Part shown: positions 1 through 9,032 of the stretch, in pieces | Layout: the number at the start of each line of letters is the position of its first letter | How positions within the stretch are numbered: position 1 is the stretch's first letter | Made by a program: the position numbers and the translations under genes | DNA from: Yersinia massiliensis | GTDB lineage: Bacteria; Pseudomonadota; Gammaproteobacteria; Enterobacterales; Enterobacteriaceae | Assembly: GCF_003048255.1 (NCBI RefSeq) | Contig: NZ_CP028487.1 | Span: 3,782,001 to 3,846,000 of the forward strand | Direction: 5' to 3' | Length of the DNA: 64,000 nucleotides | Notes under the pieces: model-generated | The model's input: the letters and a program-made list of their open reading frames with translations, nothing else | Database searches by the model: none | What the model was told of the DNA's origin: nothing

Positions 1-1036
1 ACGCTGGGACGAAGTAAACCCCTTGATTACCCGATTGGCTTTGCGCCATGTCAGTGAGGCGAGCGAAATCGGTGATGCCCAGCATGCGTGAAACCCATGC
101 CACACCGGAGCCGGTATGCGTGATATTGCCTTCAAGGGCATAACGTAACTCGCCGTCGTGCCACGCAATGGTGGTACTCAGACCATGATTCTGTGTGACG
201 GCTTGTTTGATTGTCGTCATCAAGGAAGAACCGGTGCCATAAGTGGCCTTGATTTCACCGGCACGGTCACCGCCTTGCCCATACAGCGCTGCATGTGAAT
301 CGCCAATTTGCGCCACAATCGGGACACCCTGAGGTAAACCGAAAATACCGGTATTTCCGGTGTGTCCGTGAATCGCCGCCGAGGGCAACACTGCTGGCAA
401 GCAAAGACTTGGAATACCAAATAACGCCAGCAGATCAGGGTCCCATTGCCCCAAATGGATATTAAACAGTTGAGTACGCGCCGCGTTGGAAAAGTCGGTA
501 GAGAAACTTTGTCCCCCCGTGAGTTGCCAAGTCAGCCAGCAATCAATGGTCCCGACGCACAATTCGCCGTGAGCCGCCCGCTCAACACCCCGTGGGATGT
601 CAGCAAGCAGGCCGTGGATTTTGGCGGCAGGGAACAAGGGATCAATCTGCAAGCCAGTACGCTCGGCGATAATGGCCGCTTCGGGTAACTGACTTAACGC
701 CTGACAGAACGCCTCAGAGCGGCGACATTGCCAACTCACGACTTGCGTTAATGGGACTCCCGTTTCACGTTCCCAAATCAGTACCGATTCGCGTTGATTG
801 CTGATAGCCACGCCAGCAATCCGCGCCCCCGCTAATTGGCTCAGGCAGCCTTCTATTGCTTGCGCAACCGCATGCCAGATAGCCAGCGGGTCCTGCTCTG
901 CCCAGCCGGGTTTAGGGTGGTCCAACTGTAATGGCACCGATGATTTCGCCAGAATTTGCCCAGCCGTATCTACCGCGATGGCTTTCGCATTGGTGGTTCC
1001 TTCATCAATCGCCAGAATAATCGGCATCGACATCAT
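1..1036 (-). CDS. FGGY-family carbohydrate kinase, 3' end cut by window (apulose kinase candidate)
   Basis: This is a sugar kinase of the FGGY (glycerol/xylulose kinase) family, translated here from the raw sequence. Only about 345 N-terminal residues are in the window, against about 500 for a full protein. The N-terminal ATPase motif DEGTTNAKA lies at residues 11-19. The middle carries the family sugar-site segment around GDSHAALYGQGG, followed by ATYGTGSS. The start ATG at 1036 overlaps the stop of the upstream transketolase gene (TAATG) and is preceded by GAGGAG; ATGs at 1033 and 1027 are alternatives. It ends an operon of ABC importer plus split transketolase. By context it may phosphorylate apulose (AplK role). 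The kinase family is certain, the substrate is inferred. Confidence 0.85.
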   Translation of the reverse strand, partial: MMSMPIILAIDEGTTNAKAIAVDTAGQILAKSSVPLQLDHPKPGWAEQDPLAIWHAVAQAIEGCLSQLAGARIAGVAISNQRESVLIWERETGVPLTQVVSWQCRRSEAFCQALSQLPEAAIIAERTGLQIDPLFPAAKIHGLLADIPRGVERAAHGELCVGTIDCWLTWQLTGGQSFSTDFSNAARTQLFNIHLGQWDPDLLALFGIPSLCLPAVLPSAAIHGHTGNTGIFGLPQGVPIVAQIGDSHAALYGQGGDRAGEIKATYGTGSSLMTTIKQAVTQNHGLSTTIAWHDGELRYALEGNITHTGSGVAWVSRMLGITDFARLTDMAQSQSGNQGVYFVPA

Positions 1037-1983
1037 TACTCTCCTCGGCAAAACCGCAGAGCATGCGCGACAATGCCTGCCGTATCAAAACCATGATAGG
1101 CGCGCATATCGGCTCTATCGGCCGCTATCGCATAACTGCCATCAGGAATACCGAGTCTGACCAGCGGAATGCCACAGCCCGCTTCGGCCAATACTTCAGC
1201 CACCAGACTCCCCACACCGCCATTGATATTGTGCTCTTCGATGGTTATCACCCGCTGGCTGTTTTGGAGGATGCTTAACAGCTGTTGAGTATCACACGGC
1301 CTGATCGAAGAAACATTGACCACCGCAGCAGAAACGTTGTTGTCTGCCAGCACGGCTGCTGCACTGACAGCCTCATGCACTGTTGAACCCATCGCTACCA
1401 GAGCAATATCCTGCCCTTGCTGTAAAACATCAATTTGACCGGGTGTGAATTGGTAGTGTTCATCATGCAGCGATGGCAGTGCTTTACCGTCCAGACGGAT
1501 ATAAACCGGCCCCTGATGCGCAATGGCGTAATCAATGATCTGGCGACATTCTTGCGGATCAGAAGGTGCATAGATTTCGATATTGCCAAAGCCGCGCAAG
1601 ATAGAAATGTCATCGATACAGTGATGAGTACTGGCCAACGGCCCATAACTGGCCCCTGAGTTAAGGCCAAACAGTTTTACGTTGCTGTTGTTGTAGCAAA
1701 CATCAATTTTCAGCTGTTCATTGGCGCGTGAAATCAAGAAGGGTGCAGCGTTACAGGTCACGGCCACTTTGCCGCCCATCGATAACCCCACTGCCGTTCC
1801 CACCATCGCCTGCTCGGCAATACCCACGTTCACTAACCGGTCAGGGAAGCGAGTGATAAACGGCCCGATTTTGGCTGTCGAGGTAGAGTCAGCCACCACC
1901 GGCACCAGATCGACACCGTTATCCACCGCTTTAATAAACTGCTCCACCATCACTGAAGCCAAATGTTCTGCATTACTCATCAT
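1036..1983 (-). CDS. Transketolase, C-terminal subunit (split transketolase)
   Basis: This is the pyrimidine-binding plus C-terminal half of a two-gene transketolase, 315 residues. It pairs with the subunit encoded just upstream. The conserved GIAEQ segment at residues 54-58 carries the glutamate (E57) that activates the thiamine diphosphate cofactor in this family. Its ATGATG start overlaps the end of the N-terminal subunit gene by 11 bases, which suggests coupled translation of a 1:1 complex. In the described D-apiose pathway a split transketolase (AptA/AptB) cleaves apulose 4-phosphate, and this gene would be AptB. That role is inferred from the neighbours. A generic two-part transketolase is the alternative. 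Confidence 0.88.
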   Translation of the reverse strand: MMSNAEHLASVMVEQFIKAVDNGVDLVPVVADSTSTAKIGPFITRFPDRLVNVGIAEQAMVGTAVGLSMGGKVAVTCNAAPFLISRANEQLKIDVCYNNSNVKLFGLNSGASYGPLASTHHCIDDISILRGFGNIEIYAPSDPQECRQIIDYAIAHQGPVYIRLDGKALPSLHDEHYQFTPGQIDVLQQGQDIALVAMGSTVHEAVSAAAVLADNNVSAAVVNVSSIRPCDTQQLLSILQNSQRVITIEEHNINGGVGSLVAEVLAEAGCGIPLVRLGIPDGSYAIAADRADMRAYHGFDTAGIVAHALRFCRGE

Positions 1984-2803
1984 TTAATTCCTCCAGTGCC
2001 AGATCAATTTCAGCACCTTTTGGCACCCGGTGGTGCCACTCCACACGCCCTTGAATAAAGGAGATGCCTGCACCTTTTTCGGTGTTAGCAATCACCACAT
2101 TGGGTTTACCGTTTTGTTGTAGCCCTTCCAGCGTGTCCACCACTGATTGCATGTCATTGCCCTGACATTCAGTGACTTGTAGGCCAAATGCTTGCCACTT
2201 ATCTGCCAGTGGATCGGTGTTCATGATTGATTTTGTGGTGCCCGCAAGCTGGAGTTTGTTTTTATCGTTAATGATTATCAGGTTATCTAACTGGTAGTGA
2301 GCAGCGACTAACGCGGCCTCCCAGTTGCTCCCTTCGGCCAGTTCGCCGTCACCGGTCAGGACAAAGACCCGGCGTTTGCTGTTGGCGCGCTTGGCCGCCA
2401 GCGCAATGCCCACCGCAACCGGCAAACCATGACCCAGCGCACCGGTATTAAGCTCAATGCCCGGCGTTTTGTGTTTTACCGGATGACCCGGCAGATGAGA
2501 GTTGGCGTGCTGATAAGTCGCCAGCCACTCTTCAGGGAAATAGCCTGCTTCAGCCAGACAGCAGTAATAGCCGCCCACCGCGTGGCCTTTAGATTGCACA
2601 TAGATATCGCGCTCAGGATCAGCAAGACGATCAGGTGCACAATTGAGGAGGCGAAAATAGAGTGCGGTCAGAATCTCTACCTGCGAAAGATCAGCACCGG
2701 TATGCCCCCCTGCGGGGCTGTTCGCATTAAGCAGGACGATCCGGCGACGGATAGCGCGCGCCTTTCTCACCAGCTCATCGACTGACAGTGAATACGGATT
2801 CAT
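1973..2803 (-). CDS. Transketolase, N-terminal (thiamine diphosphate) subunit
   Basis: This is the cofactor-binding half of a split transketolase, 276 residues. It has the thiamine diphosphate motif beginning GDG at 151-153 and ending with N179, the GHTGADLS block at 33-40 and the GALGHGLP loop near 121-128. The start ATG is preceded by AGAGAGG. It overlaps the C-terminal subunit gene by 11 bases. A 278-bp gap separates it from the permease gene upstream on the same strand. It transfers a two-carbon unit between sugar phosphates. In this operon it is the likely AptA-type subunit acting on the phosphorylated product of the imported sugar; the exact sugar is inferred. Confidence 0.88.
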   Translation of the reverse strand: MNPYSLSVDELVRKARAIRRRIVLLNANSPAGGHTGADLSQVEILTALYFRLLNCAPDRLADPERDIYVQSKGHAVGGYYCCLAEAGYFPEEWLATYQHANSHLPGHPVKHKTPGIELNTGALGHGLPVAVGIALAAKRANSKRRVFVLTGDGELAEGSNWEAALVAAHYQLDNLIIINDKNKLQLAGTTKSIMNTDPLADKWQAFGLQVTECQGNDMQSVVDTLEGLQQNGKPNVVIANTEKGAGISFIQGRVEWHHRVPKGAEIDLALEELNDE

Positions 2804-3081
2804 GACATTACCTCTCTTTAATTTTCATCCGACAATGAATTTTTACTCATTACCGAATATTTATTCCTGATGGCACTAAAAAATAGCTTTCATCAAGCCT
2901 GTCCGGAAACGCCCTCCGGCATGACATCTTCAGTGCTCTGTGGCCTTACAGGTCACGGCATCACCCGTCTGCCCGTTATGCGTTCTACTATTTGTTCATT
3001 GCTGCTATTTGTTCATTTCTGGCTGTTCGTACACTTTCTGCTGCTGTGCTTTTTCGTTATGGCTGCCGATGTGTGACCCGC
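2804..3081. other. Gap inside the sugar operon without a supported gene
   Basis: These 278 bases separate the permease and transketolase genes of an otherwise tightly packed operon. Read on the minus strand, the part near the transketolase holds its ribosome binding site. Around 2900-2920 there is a short inverted repeat (CCGGA and TCCGG, 5-bp stem), which may be an intercistronic processing hairpin. The plus strand of 2990-3060 is pyrimidine-rich, with repeated TGTTCAT and TTTCTG. I find no convincing promoter or gene. Confidence 0.4.
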
Positions 3082-4209
3082 CTATTCACTTTTTAGCTGC
3101 TCTCCCTTACCTACGGGTGGCACTGCGGTTGATTTTTGCGAGACGATCGCCGCTTTGTGCTGCATGCGGTTTTGCATTTGGTCGATGATGACCGCCACAA
3201 TGATGACGATACCTTTGATGACCATTTGCCAGAATTCACTGACGCCCATCATGACCAGTCCGTCAGCCAAGATACCGATAACAAATGCGCCAATCAGCGT
3301 GCCGAGAATAGTGCCACGGCCCCCTGCGAGTGAGGTCCCACCGAGAACAACGGCGGCGATGGCGTTCATTTCAAAGCCACTGCCATTGGCGGGATGGCTC
3401 GCCACCAGTTGCGCAGAAACGATGATCCCGGCGATAGCAGCACAAAAACCAGAGATGGTGTAAACCCAGACTTTGACCTGCCGAACTTTGACGCCAGAAA
3501 GCTCTGCGGCGCGTTCGTTATCACCAATGGCATATACGTGGCGGCCAAAAGGTAGGCGACGTGCCACATAAGCAATCACCAGTGCCAACACGAACATGAT
3601 CCAGATGGCAATGGGCAACCCCAACAACGTGCCGGAACCCAGCCAGTCAAACCCCGTATTTCCCAGCTGTGGATTCCCTTGTAAACCGGGGAAGGTTTCG
3701 CCACCGGAAATCAGCATCGCTGCGCCGCGTACCACGTACATGGTGCCGAGGGTGCAGATAAACGGGGCAACGTTATAGCGCGTGATGATCCAGCCATTGA
3801 CCGCGCCAATCAGCGCGCCGATAACCAAAACCACCGGTACCACGACCCAAACACTGGGGAAGATAGCAATGCCAAACATCGGTAATACAATGCCTTGGGT
3901 GATCATCCAGCCGGCAATCATGCCGCATAGTCCCAAGGTCGCACCGATAGACAGATCGATGCCGGCAGTGATAATGACAAAGGTGATGCCCAACGCGAGG
4001 AAAGCATTGATCGCAATATGCTTCACCATGATGATCAAACTACCGGTTGCCAAGAAGCCCGGCACCATCACCGAGAAGAAACCAAGAATCAGGAACAGGG
4101 CAATAAAGGTGCGCATCTTGAGCAGAAGCAGCAGCATATTTTCCCGTGACCACGACGCTCCACCGGGCTGGTGACTCGCCAACGCAGTGCCAGTTGTTGC
4201 TTTCATCAT
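3082..4209 (-). CDS. Sugar ABC transporter permease (RbsC type)
   Basis: This is the inner-membrane channel of a carbohydrate ABC importer of the ribose-type family, 375 residues. After a polar N-terminal tail of about 30 residues there are roughly nine or ten hydrophobic segments. The family hallmark GIDLSIGATLGLCG lies near residues 84-97, and the late loop AAVVLGGTSLAGGRGT contacts the ATPase in relatives. The C-terminal tail is polar and lysine-rich. The start ATG at 4209 overlaps the ATPase stop codon (ATGA); an ATG at 4206 is equally possible. One permease gene suggests a homodimer. The substrate is set by the binding protein and the catabolic genes, most likely a pentose or branched pentose. 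Confidence 0.9.
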   Translation of the reverse strand: MMKATTGTALASHQPGGASWSRENMLLLLLKMRTFIALFLILGFFSVMVPGFLATGSLIIMVKHIAINAFLALGITFVIITAGIDLSIGATLGLCGMIAGWMITQGIVLPMFGIAIFPSVWVVVPVVLVIGALIGAVNGWIITRYNVAPFICTLGTMYVVRGAAMLISGGETFPGLQGNPQLGNTGFDWLGSGTLLGLPIAIWIMFVLALVIAYVARRLPFGRHVYAIGDNERAAELSGVKVRQVKVWVYTISGFCAAIAGIIVSAQLVASHPANGSGFEMNAIAAVVLGGTSLAGGRGTILGTLIGAFVIGILADGLVMMGVSEFWQMVIKGIVIIVAVIIDQMQNRMQHKAAIVSQKSTAVPPVGKGEQLKSE

Positions 4210-5729
4210 TCAAACCCTTGTGCGCTTGCCGTAACCAATGCCGATTCATTCGCTAACTGACGAGAGACATTTGCCGTCAATTTGCCGTTCGACATCACCA
4301 AAATGCGGTCAGATACCGCCATGATTTCTTTCAGATCTGAGGTAGAAAAGAGAATGCCAATCCCCTGCTCAGAGAGTTTCACCATCATTTCAAACACATC
4401 TGCTTTCGCACCGACATCAATCCCTCGCGTCGGCTCATCCAGCAGCAAGATATTGGGGCTGGTGAGTAACGAACGGCCAATCACTACTTTCTGTTGATTG
4501 CCGCCACTGAGTGCCTGAATCTCCACCTCCGGCGAAGAGACTTTGATGGAGAGGTCACCGATCACCGTCGCCACCACTTGCGATTCACTTTCCTGCCAGA
4601 TCGCGAAACGGTTCTTTAACCGACGCCACAAGCTGGAAATGGTGAGGTTATTTGCCACCGAAGAAACAGGGAAAATCCCAGTTTTTTTGCGGTCTTCTGG
4701 CACCAAACTCATGCCCAAGCGAATACGCTCTGCGGTGGAGGTTTTGCCATTAATCGCCGTCCCATTGAGCCGGATCGTGCCGAGATAGTTCTGCTGAGTA
4801 CCGAGCAAGCATTCAAATAATTCAGTGCGCCCCGCCCCCATCAGACCGTAAATACCGACAATCTCCCCCGCCCGCACTTGCAGTGAAACTTGATTCACCA
4901 CCGTGTTACCGGACTCATTGATCAATGTGACGTTATCCACTTCCATCATGGGTGCGCCAAAAGTCCGGTCGGGATGAAGGAAACTCGATACCGGATCGCT
5001 CCCCAACATTTCGCGCACAATCCACGGTACATCGATGTCTTTGACGGCTGCTTCAGCCTGAAAACGACCATCACGTAAGATGGTGATGTAGTCGCCGATC
5101 GCCATTAACTCTTCCAGTCGATGCGAAATGTAGACGATGGAAACCCCTTGCCGAGTCAGTTCACGGATCACCCGAAACAGAATGTCGACTTCGGTTTTGC
5201 TCAACGCAGAGGTCGGTTCATCCAGAATCAAAATGTCCGCTTGCTCAGCCAGCGCCTTGGCAATTTCAATCAATTGTTGCTGGCCTACTTTCAGGTTGGA
5301 CACCATCTCTTTCGGGGAAATGGCCTGATCCAAACGCACCATCAATTGTTCGGCGATCAACTCCTGCGCAGCCTGATTAATCGGTTTTAGCCCTTGTTGG
5401 ATCTCGCGTCCTAGAAAGATGTTTTCCGCGACGTTCAGGTTTTCCGATAAATTTAATTCCTGATGCACCATGCCGATACCCAGCGCTGCCGCCTCGCGGG
5501 TATTGGCAATCGTCACTAATTGCCCGTTCAGGTAGATTTGCCCAGAGGTCTGTTGCTGCACCCCTGCGAGGATCTTCATTAGCGTCGATTTGCCGGCACC
5601 ATTCTCACCGATGATGACATTCACTTTGCCGCGATAAACATTGTAACTCACGGAATCGAGTGCCAATGTGCCGGGAAAACGCATCGAAATGTCCTCAGCA
5701 CGCATGACGATGTCAGGTCTGTGGTCCAT
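4206..5729 (-). CDS. Sugar ABC transporter ATPase (RbsA type, two nucleotide-binding domains)
   Basis: This is the energising subunit of the sugar importer, 507 residues with two fused ATPase domains. The first has Walker A GENGAGKST (41-49), signature VGQQQ (148-152) and Walker B LILDEP (167-172). The second has a degenerate Walker A (GLMGAGRTE, about 295-303), as is normal for this family, with an intact signature LSGGNQQK (407-414) and DEPTRGID (431-438). The start overlaps the stop of the DUF2291 gene (TAATG) and has GGAG upstream. Its own stop overlaps the permease start, so the importer genes are translationally coupled. Confidence 0.92.
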   Translation of the reverse strand: MDHRPDIVMRAEDISMRFPGTLALDSVSYNVYRGKVNVIIGENGAGKSTLMKILAGVQQQTSGQIYLNGQLVTIANTREAAALGIGMVHQELNLSENLNVAENIFLGREIQQGLKPINQAAQELIAEQLMVRLDQAISPKEMVSNLKVGQQQLIEIAKALAEQADILILDEPTSALSKTEVDILFRVIRELTRQGVSIVYISHRLEELMAIGDYITILRDGRFQAEAAVKDIDVPWIVREMLGSDPVSSFLHPDRTFGAPMMEVDNVTLINESGNTVVNQVSLQVRAGEIVGIYGLMGAGRTELFECLLGTQQNYLGTIRLNGTAINGKTSTAERIRLGMSLVPEDRKKTGIFPVSSVANNLTISSLWRRLKNRFAIWQESESQVVATVIGDLSIKVSSPEVEIQALSGGNQQKVVIGRSLLTSPNILLLDEPTRGIDVGAKADVFEMMVKLSEQGIGILFSTSDLKEIMAVSDRILVMSNGKLTANVSRQLANESALVTASAQGFE

Positions 5730-6343
5730 TAGGGGTTCTCCTTATTCAAACTGAGCGGCACCGCATTGCTCAGGCCGGTAGGGGTTACTGTGACCGCCGC
5801 CAAGACCTCAACTTGTTGCCCCACCCAACTGCCATCTGGTTTTGGCACATCCTGCAAAGCACGTTTACTGAGCGCCTTAGAAAGCTGCGCGTATTGCACT
5901 TGATTTTTAAAATCTTCGAAGCGGATAAAGGTGGACGCATCACGGATAGCATTGCCTTTGACGATTGGCCCCAATTGCAGCGCTTGTTCATCGCCTTCCA
6001 CCGCGATTTTAATCGTTCCTTCCCGCCCTTCTGTGTCTACCGCCACCACTTTTCCGCTAAAGCGAACAAAATGACTTTGGCTATTTTTCCCTGTTGCTGG
6101 CTGGCTTTGTTGCTTCACTTGTTGCCAACTGAGCGCATTGCTGTTGGCGAACGGCATGACTTTGCTGACCCAAATAGTGGAGGCGACTTTGTCTGAGGGC
6201 TGGTTGTAGTCACTGACGACGGCATTGGGATCAACCGGCAAGATCGGTTTGCCGTTTTCATCCAAATCCACCACAGTACAAGCCACCAGCACGGCGCTAA
6301 TCACCAACAAACCGCCTGCTTTCGATAGGGTACTGAACCACAT
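5729..6343 (-). CDS. DUF2291-family lipoprotein of a sugar ABC operon
   Basis: This is a 204-residue predicted lipoprotein. A hydrophobic signal ends in the lipobox LVAC with cysteine 22, after which the mature part is hydrophilic. I recognise it as DUF2291, a family often seen inside sugar ABC operons next to the binding protein. Its biochemical role is not established as far as I know; help with substrate capture or complex assembly at the inner membrane is a guess. It sits between the binding protein and the ATPase and shares one base with the ATPase start. AGGAGG precedes its ATG. Confidence 0.8.
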   Translation of the reverse strand: MWFSTLSKAGGLLVISAVLVACTVVDLDENGKPILPVDPNAVVSDYNQPSDKVASTIWVSKVMPFANSNALSWQQVKQQSQPATGKNSQSHFVRFSGKVVAVDTEGREGTIKIAVEGDEQALQLGPIVKGNAIRDASTFIRFEDFKNQVQYAQLSKALSKRALQDVPKPDGSWVGQQVEVLAAVTVTPTGLSNAVPLSLNKENP

Positions 6344-6358
6344 ACTGCCTCCTGTCAG

Positions 6359-6378
6359 GAGGGGCTGTGACGCCCCTC
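6359..6378 (-). terminator. Intercistronic hairpin after the sugar-binding-protein gene
   Basis: A 7-bp GC-rich stem (GAGGGGC and GCCCCTC) with a 6-base loop lies between the binding-protein stop and the DUF2291 ribosome binding site. No T-run follows, so it is more likely an mRNA-stabilising or attenuating hairpin that keeps binding-protein levels high than a full terminator. Confidence 0.55.
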
Positions 6379-6419
6379 ATAGCCTTTACATCGCGCGTTT
6401 AGTTAACCCACTCAGAGGG

Positions 6420-7469
<1,050 letters not shown>

Positions 7470-7565
7470 TCACAAATTGGTCAACTATGGGTGGGGATAG
7501 GTTGGCGAAAATTTGCTTTGTGGGCCGATAACCAGAGAAAAAATGAATTGATTGGCACTCATTAA

Positions 7566-7583
7566 TGTATAAAATTTTATACA
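7566..7583. promoter_or_regulatory. 18-bp perfect palindrome, likely toxin-antitoxin operator
   Basis: TGTATAAAATTTTATACA is a perfect 18-bp palindrome 18 bases before the toxin start. It would overlap an AT-rich -10 region. Type II toxin-antitoxin complexes normally repress their own promoter through such a site; assignment to this module is inferred from position. Confidence 0.6.
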
Positions 7584-7601
7584 AACATCAAGGAGTGATG
7601 A

Positions 7602-7949
7602 ATGAGTAGAAAAGTAATAGATTGGCGTGGCAGCGCACTTGAAGATTTAAAGGTTTTTCCGGAAAGTGCACGTGCCGTTGCGGGGAGGCAATTACGAAAT
7701 ATCCAATATGGCCTAGAACCTAACGACTTCAAACCCATTAATAATTGGGGATCCGGTGTTATTGAGATACGTTTGGACGATAATTCAAAAGCTTATCGCG
7801 TAGTGTATATTGCTAAATTTGAAGAGAAAATTTACGTTTTGCACAGTTTTCAAAAAAAATCACAAAATACCAGCCAGAAAGATGTCAACATTATTAAAAC
7901 ACGTTACAAAGAAGTTATTCATGAGCGGAGAACAAAAAATGACAGATAA
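7602..7949 (+). CDS. Toxin of a type II toxin-antitoxin pair (RelE/HigB, Gp49-like)
   Basis: This is a small basic protein of 115 residues resembling phage Gp49-like/HigB toxins of the RelE/ParE superfamily, which usually cleave mRNA on the ribosome. Supporting features are the short basic N-terminal part (MSRKVIDWRGSALEDLKVFP), the central strand EIRLDDNSKAYRVVYIAKF and the YVLHSFQKKSQ segment typical of the fold. AGGAG stands 6 bases before the ATG. The gene overlaps the antitoxin gene by 11 bases, and the toxin comes first, as in higBA modules. The family assignment is from motif memory. Confidence 0.8.
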   Translation: MSRKVIDWRGSALEDLKVFPESARAVAGRQLRNIQYGLEPNDFKPINNWGSGVIEIRLDDNSKAYRVVYIAKFEEKIYVLHSFQKKSQNTSQKDVNIIKTRYKEVIHERRTKNDR

Positions 7950-8277
7950 AATTGATACAGCATCACGTCATATTACGACGGCTGAAGACAACATTTTTAC
8001 TGACTTAGGTTTCTCTGATGTAGAGGCGACTCAGTTATTGGCTGAATCAAATGCCGAAATTGAACAGGCTTTAGCAATGAAAATAGCCCTGATGGCGTCC
8101 ATTGCCAGTTGGATCAAATCAGAAGGAATACGACAAGTGGACGCAGCAACACTCTTACATGTTTCGCGCCCTAGAGTTTCCGATGTCGTTAATCAAAAAA
8201 CTGAGAAATTCACCCTTGATTCATTGATAAGCATGGCTGGAAATATTGGTAAAAAAGTCACACTCGTGATCGAATAG
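7939..8277 (+). CDS. XRE-family antitoxin
   Basis: This 112-residue DNA-binding protein is the likely antitoxin of the preceding toxin. The helix-turn-helix lies in the C-terminal half (IRQVDAATLLHVSRPRVSDVVNQKTEKFTLDS split over about residues 62-93). The N-terminal half is acidic and probably binds the toxin. The start at 7939 is preferred over longer in-frame starts because GGAG sits 8 bases upstream and the longer forms only read through the toxin gene out of frame. It probably represses the pair through the palindrome at 7566-7583. It ends 16 bases from the convergent dmsD. Confidence 0.8.
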   Translation: MTDKIDTASRHITTAEDNIFTDLGFSDVEATQLLAESNAEIEQALAMKIALMASIASWIKSEGIRQVDAATLLHVSRPRVSDVVNQKTEKFTLDSLISMAGNIGKKVTLVIE

Positions 8278-8293
8278 CTCAGCAAATAAATAT

Positions 8294-8911
8294 TCAACGA
8301 TATAACTCAACCACCGTTGGCGTGACCTGCAACTGATGCTGCCAATGCGTCAGCGTCAACGTCGTCAACGCTGCCAACCCTTGATAAAACGGGTGGTTGG
8401 CATCCGCTTGCAATAAAGCCAAATAACGATACCCCCAAGGGAGCAAGTGATCAGCCAGTAAAACGGGCAAATCTGCGGGCTGATGCTCGGCTAGCCAAGC
8501 GGCCATCATCAACAATAAGCCGATATGATCCTCTGGTTCTTGCTGCGCCAAAGTGACCTCCACTTGCTGCTGCGCCATCCAATCGCGCAGTTTTACCGTG
8601 GAATCACCAAACAGCACATTCTCTTTATCCAGATAGACCGAACCCCAAGGTGGCGCGGGCAGCGCATAGGGGCCGATAAACAGACGCTGCCATGCTGCTT
8701 CTAATGTCTCTTCTGGCGAGACTTGCGCTAAACGCGCCGCAATAGGCATCAGTTCGGTCTCGAGGCCATAGGGCCACTCGCTCACCCATGTGCCCGCTTG
8801 TAACTGCGCCACAATCTCGCTGCATGCTGGGCTATCGGGTTCACAATAGAACAGCGCACCCAGTACCCGCCCTGTCAGCGCAATCTGTTGATAATTGAAA
8901 TCCGTTCCCAT
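8294..8911 (-). CDS. dmsD: DmsD/TorD-family Tat chaperone
   Basis: This is a 205-residue all-helical redox-enzyme maturation chaperone. In the family it binds the twin-arginine signal of DmsA and holds the enzyme back until the molybdenum cofactor is in place. Recognisable segments are LFIGPYALPAPPWGSVYLDKE (about residues 70-90) and EPEDHIGLLLMMAAWL. It follows dmsC on the same strand, separated by a terminator-like hairpin, so it may be made at a lower level than the enzyme. The nearest ribosome-site candidate, AAGGTGG, is rather far upstream, so translation may be weak. It is convergent with the toxin-antitoxin pair. Confidence 0.85.
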   Translation of the reverse strand: MGTDFNYQQIALTGRVLGALFYCEPDSPACSEIVAQLQAGTWVSEWPYGLETELMPIAARLAQVSPEETLEAAWQRLFIGPYALPAPPWGSVYLDKENVLFGDSTVKLRDWMAQQQVEVTLAQQEPEDHIGLLLMMAAWLAEHQPADLPVLLADHLLPWGYRYLALLQADANHPFYQGLAALTTLTLTHWQHQLQVTPTVVELYR

Positions 8912-8976
8912 GACTCATGACCACCTTGAATGAAATGATTGATAAACATGCCCTGTTCAGCCCATCACCAGCAAAA

Positions 8977-9010
8977 CCATTCTGGGCGCGCAGCACGCAA
9001 CCCAGAATGG
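8977..9010 (-). terminator. Hairpin between dmsC and dmsD
   Basis: CCATTCTGGG and CCCAGAATGG form a perfect 10-bp stem around a 14-base loop. On the minus strand it is followed by TTTTGCTGG. This is a plausible, perhaps leaky, terminator at the end of dmsABC. Confidence 0.6.
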
Positions 9011-9032
9011 AAAATATCCCCCCAGTGAGTAC

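Noticed and set aside
2870..3188. Plus-strand open frames of 68 and 82 codons in the gap between permease and transketolase genes
   Set aside because: They have no ribosome binding site of note, the composition is odd (Cys, Leu and Phe rich from a pyrimidine-rich stretch), and they run against the operon. I recognise no family.
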